Positions 6,208 to 12,903 of a DNA stretch of 13,553 bases are shown here, piece by piece. The position numbers and the translations under genes are program-made. The stretch spans positions 3,229 through 16,781 of the forward strand of contig PEWI01000121.1 in assembly GCA_002779555.1 (NCBI GenBank), read 5' to 3'. Under the pieces are notes generated by a model. That model had not been told where the DNA came from, did not search any database, and was given only the letters and a program-made list of their open reading frames with translations. This DNA comes from Candidatus Bathyarchaeota archaeon CG07_land_8_20_14_0_80_47_9 (GTDB lineage Archaea > Thermoproteota > Bathyarchaeia > Bathyarchaeales > Bathycorpusculaceae). The number at the start of each line of letters is the position of its first letter. Positions within the stretch are counted from its first letter, which is position 1.

Positions 6208-7965
6208 ATGGCTGAGGAGCCAAGATGTCCTGACAAATTCACGGCAGTTAATGAGCTGGCACGCCGACGCGGCTTCTTCTGGCAATCCTACGAAATATAC
6301 GGCGGTGCGAGCGGCTTTGTAACTTACGGTTCTCTAGGCGCCAGACTAAAACAGAACATTGAGAGAAAACTCAGAGAGCTTTTCGTGTACAAGCTTGGAA
6401 TCTTGGAGATTGAGTCTCCTGTAATAACTCCTGAGAGGGTTTTCGAGGCTTCAGGCCACATTGAGCACTTCAAGGAACCCATCGTCGGATGCTTGAAATG
6501 CAAGAAAAGATTCCGTGCAGACCACTTGGTTCAAGAATGTGCGAGAATCAGTGAGGCAGAAGCTGAAAAACTGACGCTGACGGAACTGAAGGTGATGATC
6601 GAGAAGAATGAGATTTGCTGCCCAGAATGCGGCGGCACATTTGACGAGCCCAAGCAGTTCCTTACCATGTTTAAGACGACGATAGGACCCTACTCTGACG
6701 CTGTCGGCTACGGGAGGCCTGAGGCCGCGCAGGGCATTTTCGTGGAGTTCAAGCGGCTTTATGAAATGGCAAGGGAGAAACTTCCGTTCGGCGCCATGCA
6801 GATAGGTCGCGCTTTGAGGAATGAAATTTCGCCGAGGCAAGGCTTGCTGCGACTCAGAGAGTTCACCATCGTAGACTTGGAATTCTTCTTCGACCCAGAA
6901 GAACCAGACTGCTACATGCTGAAGGACGTGGAGAACGAAAGGCTGCGACTCCTCTTGGCTGAAACCAGACTAAAAAATTCGGACGAGCTCACTGAGGTCA
7001 CTGTGAAAGAGGCGCTGAAGAAGGGCTACGTAAAGCTGGAGTGGCAAGCAGTCTTCATGGCGTTGGCAACAAAACTGCTGAACGACTTAGGTGTCCCCTC
7101 AGAAAAGCAGCGTTTCATCGAGAAACTGCCATGGGAAAGAGCGCATTACTCGCTTCAAACTTTCGACCAAGAAGTTCTTGTTGAGCGTTGGGGCTGGGTT
7201 GAAGTCACAGCTTACGCGTGCAGAACAGATTACGACTTGAAACGGCATACGGAATTCAGTGGGCAAGACATGTACGTCTTCAAAGAATATGAGAAACCCG
7301 TCGAAAAACAGCAACTTGCCATAAAGCCTGTCATGGGCAAGCTGGGACCAGTCTTCAAGAAAGGAGCTGCAGAGGTCGCAGGGATGCTTTCCAAAACAGA
7401 TCCGAAAGAGGTTGAAGCGTCTCTGAAAAAGAGCGGTTATTACATGCTTGGAAAATACACGATACTACCAGAACATGTTGATATCAAGCACGAGAAGATT
7501 GTGGAACGCGGGAGGCGTTTCTTACCGCACGTTGTCGAACCGACTTTCGGCTCTGACCGACTTTTCTACGTCACCCTTGAGTATGCATATCGCGTCAAGG
7601 ACGACAGGGTGTTGTTGAGTTTTCCAAGAGACATTGCACCTGTACAAGTTGGTGTTTATCCTCTCGTGAGCAAGGATGGGCTGCCAGAAAAAGCGTTATT
7701 ATTGCATAAGATGCTGGTTGACGAAGGCTTTGTGGCTGAATATGATGAGGCGGGGTCCATCGGCAGGCGATACGCTCGTGCGGATGAAGTCGGTATACCA
7801 TTAGGCATAACGGTTGATTATGATACGCTTAATGACGGCACGGTTACCATTCGTGACCGTGACACTTGGAAGCAAGTTAGAAGCCGAATTGACGAATTGC
7901 CAGAGCTCCTGCACAAGTTTTTCGGCTGGAAAATCAACTTTGAAGACTTGGGCAACCCTATTTGA
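6208..7965 (+). CDS. glyS: Glycine--tRNA ligase (archaeal/eukaryotic type)
   Basis: The 585-residue class II synthetase charges tRNA-Gly in the cytoplasm. The catalytic core starts at RRGFFWQSYEIYGGASGF (20-37). A zinc-binding insert holds CLKC (95-98) and CPEC (138-141). Motif 2 is RALRNEISPRQGLLRLREF (201-219). Motif 3 lies near the region EPTFGSDRLFYVTLEYAY, encoded around 7540-7590. The C-terminal anticodon-binding domain begins at APVQVGVYPLV and contains GSIGRRYARADEVGIPLG. The length matches the roughly 570-residue archaeal alpha-2 form, not the bacterial alpha-2-beta-2 enzyme. The gene leads a plus-strand run with the DUF47 and endA genes. Confidence 0.97.
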   Translation: MAEEPRCPDKFTAVNELARRRGFFWQSYEIYGGASGFVTYGSLGARLKQNIERKLRELFVYKLGILEIESPVITPERVFEASGHIEHFKEPIVGCLKCKKRFRADHLVQECARISEAEAEKLTLTELKVMIEKNEICCPECGGTFDEPKQFLTMFKTTIGPYSDAVGYGRPEAAQGIFVEFKRLYEMAREKLPFGAMQIGRALRNEISPRQGLLRLREFTIVDLEFFFDPEEPDCYMLKDVENERLRLLLAETRLKNSDELTEVTVKEALKKGYVKLEWQAVFMALATKLLNDLGVPSEKQRFIEKLPWERAHYSLQTFDQEVLVERWGWVEVTAYACRTDYDLKRHTEFSGQDMYVFKEYEKPVEKQQLAIKPVMGKLGPVFKKGAAEVAGMLSKTDPKEVEASLKKSGYYMLGKYTILPEHVDIKHEKIVERGRRFLPHVVEPTFGSDRLFYVTLEYAYRVKDDRVLLSFPRDIAPVQVGVYPLVSKDGLPEKALLLHKMLVDEGFVAEYDEAGSIGRRYARADEVGIPLGITVDYDTLNDGTVTIRDRDTWKQVRSRIDELPELLHKFFGWKINFEDLGNPI

Positions 7966-7984
7966 GAGCGGAGTTTTCGTTACC

Positions 7985-7990
7985 TTTTTT
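7985..7990 (+). terminator. T6 tract after the GlyRS gene
   Basis: Six T residues lie 19 bases after the GlyRS stop codon, within a pyrimidine-rich stretch and without a preceding hairpin. This is compatible with an archaeal intrinsic terminator. The same tract followed by AATA could instead be part of a weak box A for the DUF47 gene. Confidence 0.3.
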
Positions 7991-8023
7991 AATACTCTAA
8001 CCTATCTAATGCTGGAAAAAACA

Positions 8024-8039
8024 GCCCGTTTTTGCGGGC
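8024..8039 (+). other. Small GC hairpin before the DUF47 gene
   Basis: GCCCG at 8024-8028 pairs perfectly with CGGGC at 8035-8039 around a six-base T-rich loop. The 3' arm runs into GGGCGGGG (8036-8043), which could act as the ribosome-binding site 7 bases before TTG 8051. The hairpin would partly cover that site. No regulatory role is shown. Confidence 0.3.
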
Positions 8040-8050
8040 GGGGAAAAACT

Positions 8051-8710
8051 TTGGTGCTTCCAACAGAAACTGAGGAACGTGTGAAACGAAGGGCCTTGAG
8101 CGTTTGCCAAGAACACCTTAGAAAAGTGTTTGACTTAACCAGGAAAGTTCCTCAGATCATAGATTGCTACATGAGAAATGACAAGGAAAAAGCAAAGCAG
8201 CTGTTCAATGAAATCAGAGCTGGGGAAGACGAAGTTGCCAAGGCTAGGCGACTAGTTTCGCAAGAGCTAGCTGAAATAGGGGCTATTCTGCTCAGCAGAG
8301 AAGACTTCCTGAGGTTCACAAACCTGACCAGCGAGATCGCCGACTTCTCTGAAGGCATTGCTTTTCGCCTGGTTGGAATCATGCAGCACAACTGGAACGT
8401 CCCCATGGACATAAAGAAGGACTTGCTGAAGCTTTCTGAAGCCTGTCTGGAAGCGGTGCTTAGACTTAGGGAAACGATGATGGTTCTCAACTATGGCTCA
8501 GCAAAGGCCATGGAAAAGGCTAAGGATGTTGAGGTCGCCGAACGGGTTGTTGATGCTCTCTACCGTGAACTCGAAATAAAGCTCCTCAGCAGCAAATCCG
8601 ACTTTCCAGCCTTGATCCTTCTGAGAGATGTTCTGCAGCTCTTGGAGGATTCAGCGGACAAGGCTGAAGACGCGGCTGACGCGGCTCGAATATTGTCTTT
8701 CATGATGTAA
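8051..8710 (+). CDS. PhoU-like DUF47 family protein
   Basis: The 219-residue, almost wholly alpha-helical acidic protein is of the DUF47/PhoU-like type (COG1392), usually considered a regulator or chaperone of phosphate transporters at the cytoplasmic membrane face. It shows TETEERVKRRALSVCQEH near the N-terminus, repeated heptad-like helices, and the acidic end LEDSADKAEDAADAARILS, the conserved metal-binding-type PhoU segment. The open frame extends back to 7814, but that part overlaps GlyRS and is not protein-like. I chose TTG 8051, supported by an upstream G-rich site; ATG 8009 (14 residues longer) and GTG 8054 are alternatives. Relatives are commonly paired with a Pit phosphate transporter gene, which is absent here. 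EndA follows after 13 bases, so the two are probably co-transcribed. Confidence 0.8.
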   Translation: MVLPTETEERVKRRALSVCQEHLRKVFDLTRKVPQIIDCYMRNDKEKAKQLFNEIRAGEDEVAKARRLVSQELAEIGAILLSREDFLRFTNLTSEIADFSEGIAFRLVGIMQHNWNVPMDIKKDLLKLSEACLEAVLRLRETMMVLNYGSAKAMEKAKDVEVAERVVDALYRELEIKLLSSKSDFPALILLRDVLQLLEDSADKAEDAADAARILSFMM

Positions 8711-8718
8711 AAGGAAGG
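8711..8718 (+). promoter_or_regulatory. Shine-Dalgarno sequence of endA
   Basis: AAGGAAGG follows the DUF47 stop codon directly and lies 5 bases before ATG 8724. It favours that ATG over the adjacent in-frame GTG at 8721. Confidence 0.45.
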
Positions 8719-8723
8719 CTGTG

Positions 8724-9281
8724 ATGCCTAAAAGCTTCAAAGTAGAACTCATCGAAAACTTTTTGGTCGTGTGGAACCCGGCTGAAGGCTCACAGCTTTA
8801 CAGGATGGGTTTCTATGGAAAGCCTTTGGGTATACCTAAGCCGAAGATTCCAGAATTCGATGTGCCGCTTGTCTTGGACTTGATGGAAGGCCTGTATCTA
8901 GAAGAAAAAGGAACAATAACTGTCTATGAAGGTTCGGAGAAGAAAAAGGTCAGCCTCAAAAAGCTGCGCCAGAAAGCCAAGCAGCTGTATGAAGAGTTTG
9001 ACGACAAGTACGCCGTGTATCATGACCTGCGCGATAATGGTTTAGTCGTTACGCCAGGTATAAAGTTCGGATGTGACTTTGCGGTCTACAAGCACGGTCC
9101 AGGCGTTGAGCATGCGCCATACATGGTTTCGGTGAAGAAGGCCGGCGCTGAGATGACGGCGACTGAGATTGTAAAGGCGGGAAGGCTTGCAACAACTGTC
9201 AAGAAAAGGTTCATCATCGCCGTGCCTGACTCAGGAAACGAAAATATAAGATACCTCATATTCAAGTGGTTCAAGGCGTAA
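8724..9281 (+). CDS. endA: tRNA-splicing endonuclease EndA
   Basis: The enzyme cuts bulge-helix-bulge motifs to remove introns from pre-tRNA and pre-rRNA in the cytoplasm. The 185-residue length is that of the short subunit class. The N-terminal domain (1-100) is the structural part. The C-terminal nuclease domain holds the full catalytic set: Tyr122 in CDFAVY, His130 in EHAPYMV, and Lys160/Lys161 in ATTVKKRFIIAVPD. A complete triad shows it is a catalytic subunit. It could form a homotetramer (as in many euryarchaea) or pair with a separate structural subunit (as in many Thermoproteota); no second subunit gene is in the window. It is the last gene of the GlyRS-DUF47-EndA run and is followed by 93 bases before the convergent methyltransferase gene. 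Confidence 0.94.
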   Translation: MPKSFKVELIENFLVVWNPAEGSQLYRMGFYGKPLGIPKPKIPEFDVPLVLDLMEGLYLEEKGTITVYEGSEKKKVSLKKLRQKAKQLYEEFDDKYAVYHDLRDNGLVVTPGIKFGCDFAVYKHGPGVEHAPYMVSVKKAGAEMTATEIVKAGRLATTVKKRFIIAVPDSGNENIRYLIFKWFKA

Positions 9282-9374
9282 TGCCGGCATCCACGACATC
9301 ATCAATTTTCTAAGGTAGTCTTTCTAGTTGATGACTCGGTTGCCGTTTACCTCATGCACTAGGAGGTCGTGGGC

Positions 9375-10145
9375 TCAGGTTCTCTCCGCAACTGCCAGGA
9401 TTCGAAACGTTTCCCTTCCCGGCTTTTTCAGTTTCTCTCTGTCCTCAACATCCCAGTCGTAGGCAGCAACCAGCTTGAACCCGTTACTTTCAAGGTATTG
9501 CCACATCTCTGCAAGCGTGTAGCATCTCATTTTGAACTTTTCTTTGAAACTCTCAACAAGCTTGTCCTTGTGCACTATGATGAATTTCATGTCGAGCGTC
9601 ATGATGTCTGTTAAGTGGTCAAAGCTTGACTCTGAAAGGCGATAAAGTGTAACCTGCTGATTCTTCGCTTCCATCCATCTCTGATAAGGTGAAGCTCTGA
9701 CTCCGCCGATATTCCAAAACTCAAAGATGAACAAGCCGCCTTTGTTGAGATACTGTTTCAAGCCAGACAAAGTGTCGACCAAGCCCTTGTACAGGTAGAC
9801 GAAGCCAAGCGCTCCGAACATGCTTATGGCGCAATCAAACTCTCTGTCCAACTTCATTCTCCGCATATCTTGAACGTGAAAGTCGATTTTCACTTTCTCT
9901 TTTCCTGCTTTGGCGTTTGCTTTCTCAATCATGACTTTTGAGATGTCTATTCCCGCAACACTGTAACCTCTTTTCGCGAGAATCAACGCGTGAGAGCCTG
10001 TGCCACAGCCCAAGTCTAGGATGCTCTTCGGTTTTCTCTTGAAGACCTTGAAAACATTCTCTAGGATATCGCAGTCTTTTTTGTAGTTCATTGTTTCTCG
10101 GTAAGTCAAATCGTAGTATTCGCCGAATTTGTCGAATATACCCAA
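9375..10145 (-). CDS. Class I SAM-dependent methyltransferase, substrate unknown
   Basis: The 256-residue soluble protein has a Rossmann-type SAM-binding fold. Counted from TTG 10145, motif I is LDLGCGTGSHAL (43-54), with GYSVAGIDIS after it as the acidic post-I strand end. VQDMRRM and FDCAISMFGALGF are the motif II/III regions, and GGLFIFEFWNIGG is the later strand. The C-terminal half is a beta-rich extension. TTG 10145 is chosen because AAGGTG lies 7 bases upstream and FDKFGEYYDLTY matches the usual start of such enzymes. ATG 10172 is the alternative; it would overlap the thioredoxin-like gene by 16 bases. Relatives act on small molecules, RNA or protein, so no substrate is assigned. Confidence 0.82.
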   Translation of the reverse strand: MGIFDKFGEYYDLTYRETMNYKKDCDILENVFKVFKRKPKSILDLGCGTGSHALILAKRGYSVAGIDISKVMIEKANAKAGKEKVKIDFHVQDMRRMKLDREFDCAISMFGALGFVYLYKGLVDTLSGLKQYLNKGGLFIFEFWNIGGVRASPYQRWMEAKNQQVTLYRLSESSFDHLTDIMTLDMKFIIVHKDKLVESFKEKFKMRCYTLAEMWQYLESNGFKLVAAYDWDVEDREKLKKPGRETFRILAVAERT

Positions 10146-10152
10146 AAGGTTA

Positions 10153-10158
10153 CACCTT
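10153..10158 (-). promoter_or_regulatory. Shine-Dalgarno sequence deciding the methyltransferase start
   Basis: Minus-strand AAGGTG overlaps the end of the thioredoxin-like gene's stop codon and lies 7 bases before TTG 10145. This suggests translational coupling and supports TTG over ATG 10172. Confidence 0.4.
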
Positions 10159-10645
10159 AGTATGCCGAGCATTGCTGTTGAGATTTAATGATTTCGCAAA
10201 TCTTCTGCTCCAGCGTAGGTGCCAGTTTCGGGTTCTCGACTATTCTGCCAATCTCCTTGCCTTCTTTGCTCATAACTACTATAGTTGGGATTTTGTCGAT
10301 GTGAAATGTTTCTACTTCGGGCGGCGACGGCGGGCTTCTCCACTTCCGAGTGTGGCTCAAAGGGTCTTTCTTCAAGCCTCCGAAAATCCTAACATCCATT
10401 CCTGTCGCTTCTGACATCAGTGCCAGAACTGGAATGTATGTAGCGCAGTCTTTGCACCACTGTGCAGAAAAGACCACCAGCACATAGTCCTTTGCGAATC
10501 CTGTAAGCTGGCTTGTAGTCTCTGCGTTCAGTCGATAGTCTTGTTTTCTAGCTAAGAATTTCTCTTGGAAGGGCTGCTCTAGGCTTTCTATGTACTGGTT
10601 TATTGGAACTGTTTTCTTCTCGATCTCTGAAAGGCTTGTGCTCAT
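10157..10645 (-). CDS. Thioredoxin-like protein with WCKDC active site
   Basis: The 162-residue protein has a thioredoxin fold and presumably carries out dithiol-disulfide exchange in the cytoplasm. The active site is WCKDC (63-67) after the strand YVLVVFSAQ, and the cis-proline is Pro120 in DKIPTIVV. An N-terminal helical extension of about 50 residues precedes the fold. A proline-rich loop (RSPPSPPEVETFH, 103-115) lies before the cis-proline strand. No signal peptide or membrane anchor is visible. CKDC differs from the CGPC of classical thioredoxin, and the partner is unknown. ATG 10645 lies 7 bases after the nucleotidyltransferase stop, so the genes are almost certainly co-transcribed. Confidence 0.82.
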   Translation of the reverse strand: MSTSLSEIEKKTVPINQYIESLEQPFQEKFLARKQDYRLNAETTSQLTGFAKDYVLVVFSAQWCKDCATYIPVLALMSEATGMDVRIFGGLKKDPLSHTRKWRSPPSPPEVETFHIDKIPTIVVMSKEGKEIGRIVENPKLAPTLEQKICEIIKSQQQCSAY

Positions 10646-10652
10646 TTGTAGT

Positions 10653-11924
10653 CTAGCCTTGCATCAGCGTTTGGTTCGCGAATTCTCCCCTCACGTACTG
10701 GTGCGGGTAGATTTTCGTGGCTGTCAACTTGCATCCTGCAGCTATAGTCACGTCGTCGGCAATGACTGAAACTTGATCTATCTTCGTCTGTTTCTTCGGG
10801 CTTGAAAGGATTGTCACGTGCCTTCCGACGATGCTGTCTCTTATTTCTGTTTTCTCATCTATTATGACCCTGTCCATGACTGCTGAATCTTCTATCACGA
10901 CATCTTTCTCGATTTTGGTGTAGTTATCGATGCACGAATTGACTATTCTCACGCCGTCGCTTATCTTGCAGTGTCTGCCTATGAGAACGGCGCCTTCAAC
11001 CTCTATTTTGTGCTGTTTTATTTTCCTTATGATTTCACTTCTGCTCTTCATCGATTCGACGCTTTCCCCTTGAACCCATATTCTTGCCTCTTCGCTGATT
11101 CTGCCGCCGAAGTCGGTCAGTGACGAGAAGCGTCCATTGAGCATGTCCTGCATCGCTTCCAAGTAGCGTTTCGGTGTGCCCACGTCATACCAGCTTCCCT
11201 TGAGAGTGTAGCCATAGACTGGCCTTCCAGTCTTGATTATGTAGGGGATGAAGTCGAAGCCGAAGTCAAAGCGGTGAGTTTCCTTTATTATCTCTTTGAC
11301 TCCTTTTTCTTTGAATATTTTCCTTATTTCCGGTGAAACCACATACAGACCTGTGTTGGCCAAGTTTGATGGGGCTTCTTTAGGTGATGGTTTTTCGACG
11401 AATTTTGCGATTCGTCTTTCCTTGTTTATGTCGGCGATGCCGTAGCCTTCCACGTTGTCGACTTCTCTCAGAGCTATTGTCATAACTGCTCCCTTCTTCT
11501 TATGGAACTCTACGAGCTCTTTGACGTTTACGTCGAAAATGTTGTCTCCTTGCACTGCGAAGATGGGGTCTCTGACGTTGTAGTATTCTATGTTTATTCT
11601 GGCAGAATCTGCACTGCCGAGGTCGTCTACGTTTGGTTGATACTTTATGTGGACGCGGGGGTCAATGCCGTATCTCGAGGAAAATCCATAACCTGACTCG
11701 AAATAGTCATGTAAATCTCTATAGTTTGTGTAGCCCTTCACTCCGAAAATGAAATTTCGGATACCTTGACGAGCAACTGACAGCAAGGAAAATTCTATCA
11801 GCGGTCTATTCACCAAACGAAGACACGCCTTACTAGTTTCTGCAGTCAGCGGGAGCAGACGCTTGGCTTTCCCGCCGACTGGAATTATGACTCTTAACCT
11901 TTCAGGTGCATAATTGTCGTTCAA
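10653..11924 (-). CDS. Sugar-phosphate nucleotidyltransferase with left-handed beta-helix domain
   Basis: The 423-residue cytoplasmic enzyme of the GCD1/COG1208 type joins a sugar-1-phosphate to an NTP to give an NDP-sugar for glycan or lipid glycosylation. The N-terminal domain opens with VIIPVGGKAKRLLPLT (12-27), a variant of the usual GGxGTRLxPLT loop with Ala20 and Lys21. It continues with TSKACLRLVNRPLIEF (30-45), GDN (126-128), VEKP (176-179), NTG (190-192) and WYDVGTP (245-251). Residues about 310-405 are hexapeptide-like repeats (VLIGRHCKI, VVIEDSAVM, EIRDSIVG, SVIADDVTI) typical of a beta-helix that adds acetyltransferase or oligomer function. Which sugar and nucleotide are used cannot be told; glucose or mannose are likely. 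The TTG start is forced, with no nearby in-frame ATG. It heads the run with the thioredoxin-like and methyltransferase genes. Confidence 0.88.
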   Translation of the reverse strand: MNDNYAPERLRVIIPVGGKAKRLLPLTAETSKACLRLVNRPLIEFSLLSVARQGIRNFIFGVKGYTNYRDLHDYFESGYGFSSRYGIDPRVHIKYQPNVDDLGSADSARINIEYYNVRDPIFAVQGDNIFDVNVKELVEFHKKKGAVMTIALREVDNVEGYGIADINKERRIAKFVEKPSPKEAPSNLANTGLYVVSPEIRKIFKEKGVKEIIKETHRFDFGFDFIPYIIKTGRPVYGYTLKGSWYDVGTPKRYLEAMQDMLNGRFSSLTDFGGRISEEARIWVQGESVESMKSRSEIIRKIKQHKIEVEGAVLIGRHCKISDGVRIVNSCIDNYTKIEKDVVIEDSAVMDRVIIDEKTEIRDSIVGRHVTILSSPKKQTKIDQVSVIADDVTIAAGCKLTATKIYPHQYVRGEFANQTLMQG

Positions 11925-11999
11925 AAGTCTGTCACCAACAAGCCTTTTTTAGGAGTTATTCGAGCCAAACCTATTAAACTTTCGAGTCTAAACGAGAAT

Positions 12000-12007
12000 C
12001 TTATAAC
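12000..12007 (+). promoter_or_regulatory. Candidate box A for the UbiA prenyltransferase gene
   Basis: CTTATAAC lies about 48 bases before ATG 12052, predicting a transcript start near 12030 and a leader of about 20 bases. An in-frame GTG at 12016 would lie upstream of that transcript start, so ATG 12052 is preferred. The opposite-strand promoter for the nucleotidyltransferase is unclear; a weak candidate (CCTAAAAAAGGC) is near 11942-11953. Confidence 0.35.
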
Positions 12008-12051
12008 TTGCTTTCGTGAAGTCTTATCAAATATTGCAGGGTTTGAGCACT

Positions 12052-12903
12052 ATGAGTAGATCTGGCAGCTACTTCCGATTGATGCGTCCCGTGAACTGTT
12101 TTATGATGGGTTTTGCTGTCATCGTGGGCGCCGCGCTTGCAAGTCTGAGCGCCTTGATTTCGTCACTGCCAAACCTTGCCTATGGGTTTGCGACTGGTTT
12201 CATGTTAACCGCTGCATCCATGGCTATAAACGACTATTATGACCGAGAAATCGACGCTGTAAACGAGCCAAACCGCCCAATCCCGAGCGGGGCAGTCAAG
12301 CCAAAAGAAGCTTTGGCTTTCGCCTCTGTTCTCACCGCGATAGGCTTTTCAACAGCATACTTAACGAGCATTTTCTGTCTTTTGACAGCCGTAATCGCGT
12401 GGTTACTTTTTGTGACTTACACCACTGTTGGAAAAAGAAGCGGTCTGCCCGGAAATTTCCTCGTAAGCACATGCGTGACAATACCGTTCATTTACGGAAG
12501 TATAGCAATCGTGGCTGGGGTTAGATTGAATGTTCTGCTTTTTGCTTCCATGGCTTTTCTTTCGAACACTGGAAGAGAGATAACCAAGGGGATTGTTGAT
12601 GTGAAGGGAGACATGACTGCAAACGTTAAGACGATGGCTGTGCGTTACGGAGAAAAGAGAGCGGCGATAGCAGCCGCGTCATTCTATGTCCTTGCTGTAT
12701 TGCTCAGTCCCATACCTTGGCTTTTGAACCTTGTGTCCTTCTGGTTCATTCCCCCGGTGCTCATAACCAATGTTGGACTTGCAGCATCGTCCTTCATGCT
12801 TCTCAAGGATTATTCAAGGGAGAACGCTAGAAAGATAAAGAAAAACGTGCTTCTATGGTTCATCATCGGACTGCTAGCCTTCATCGTCGGCGCGATAAGG
12901 TGA
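12052..12903 (+). CDS. UbiA-family prenyltransferase, probable digeranylgeranylglyceryl phosphate synthase
   Basis: The 283-residue membrane enzyme has about eight or nine TM helices. The archaeal type transfers the second geranylgeranyl chain to geranylgeranylglyceryl phosphate, forming the core archaeal ether lipid. The N-terminus FRLMRPVNCFMMG (8-20) is the family start. The first Asp-rich motif is NDYYDREIDAVNEPNRPIPSG (60-80, Asp61, Asp64, Asp68) and the second is DVKGD (183-187); both bind Mg-diphosphate. YTTVGKRSGLPGN (123-135) lies between them. TREITKG-like residues precede the second motif, as in DGGGP synthases. Other UbiA roles (quinone or heme synthesis) are possible but less likely given the RPVNC start. 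The gene overlaps the convergent cation-transporter gene by 30 bases. GTG 12016 would add 12 residues. Confidence 0.88.
   Translation: MSRSGSYFRLMRPVNCFMMGFAVIVGAALASLSALISSLPNLAYGFATGFMLTAASMAINDYYDREIDAVNEPNRPIPSGAVKPKEALAFASVLTAIGFSTAYLTSIFCLLTAVIAWLLFVTYTTVGKRSGLPGNFLVSTCVTIPFIYGSIAIVAGVRLNVLLFASMAFLSNTGREITKGIVDVKGDMTANVKTMAVRYGEKRAAIAAASFYVLAVLLSPIPWLLNLVSFWFIPPVLITNVGLAASSFMLLKDYSRENARKIKKNVLLWFIIGLLAFIVGAIR

Noticed and set aside
7814..8050. Open frame extending the DUF47 protein upstream by 79 residues
   Set aside because: Most of it overlaps the GlyRS gene in another frame and reads as non-protein-like sequence; family members begin near the TETEERVKRRAL segment.
9299..9334. 7-bp inverted repeat TCATCAA/TTGATGA between endA and the methyltransferase gene
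   Set aside because: The stem is short and AT-rich with a 22-base loop, with no strong T tract after it; chance is likely.
9282..9374. Possible tRNA or small RNA gene in the 93-base convergent gap
   Set aside because: No T-loop GTTCGA-like sequence, acceptor pairing or cloverleaf could be found on either strand.
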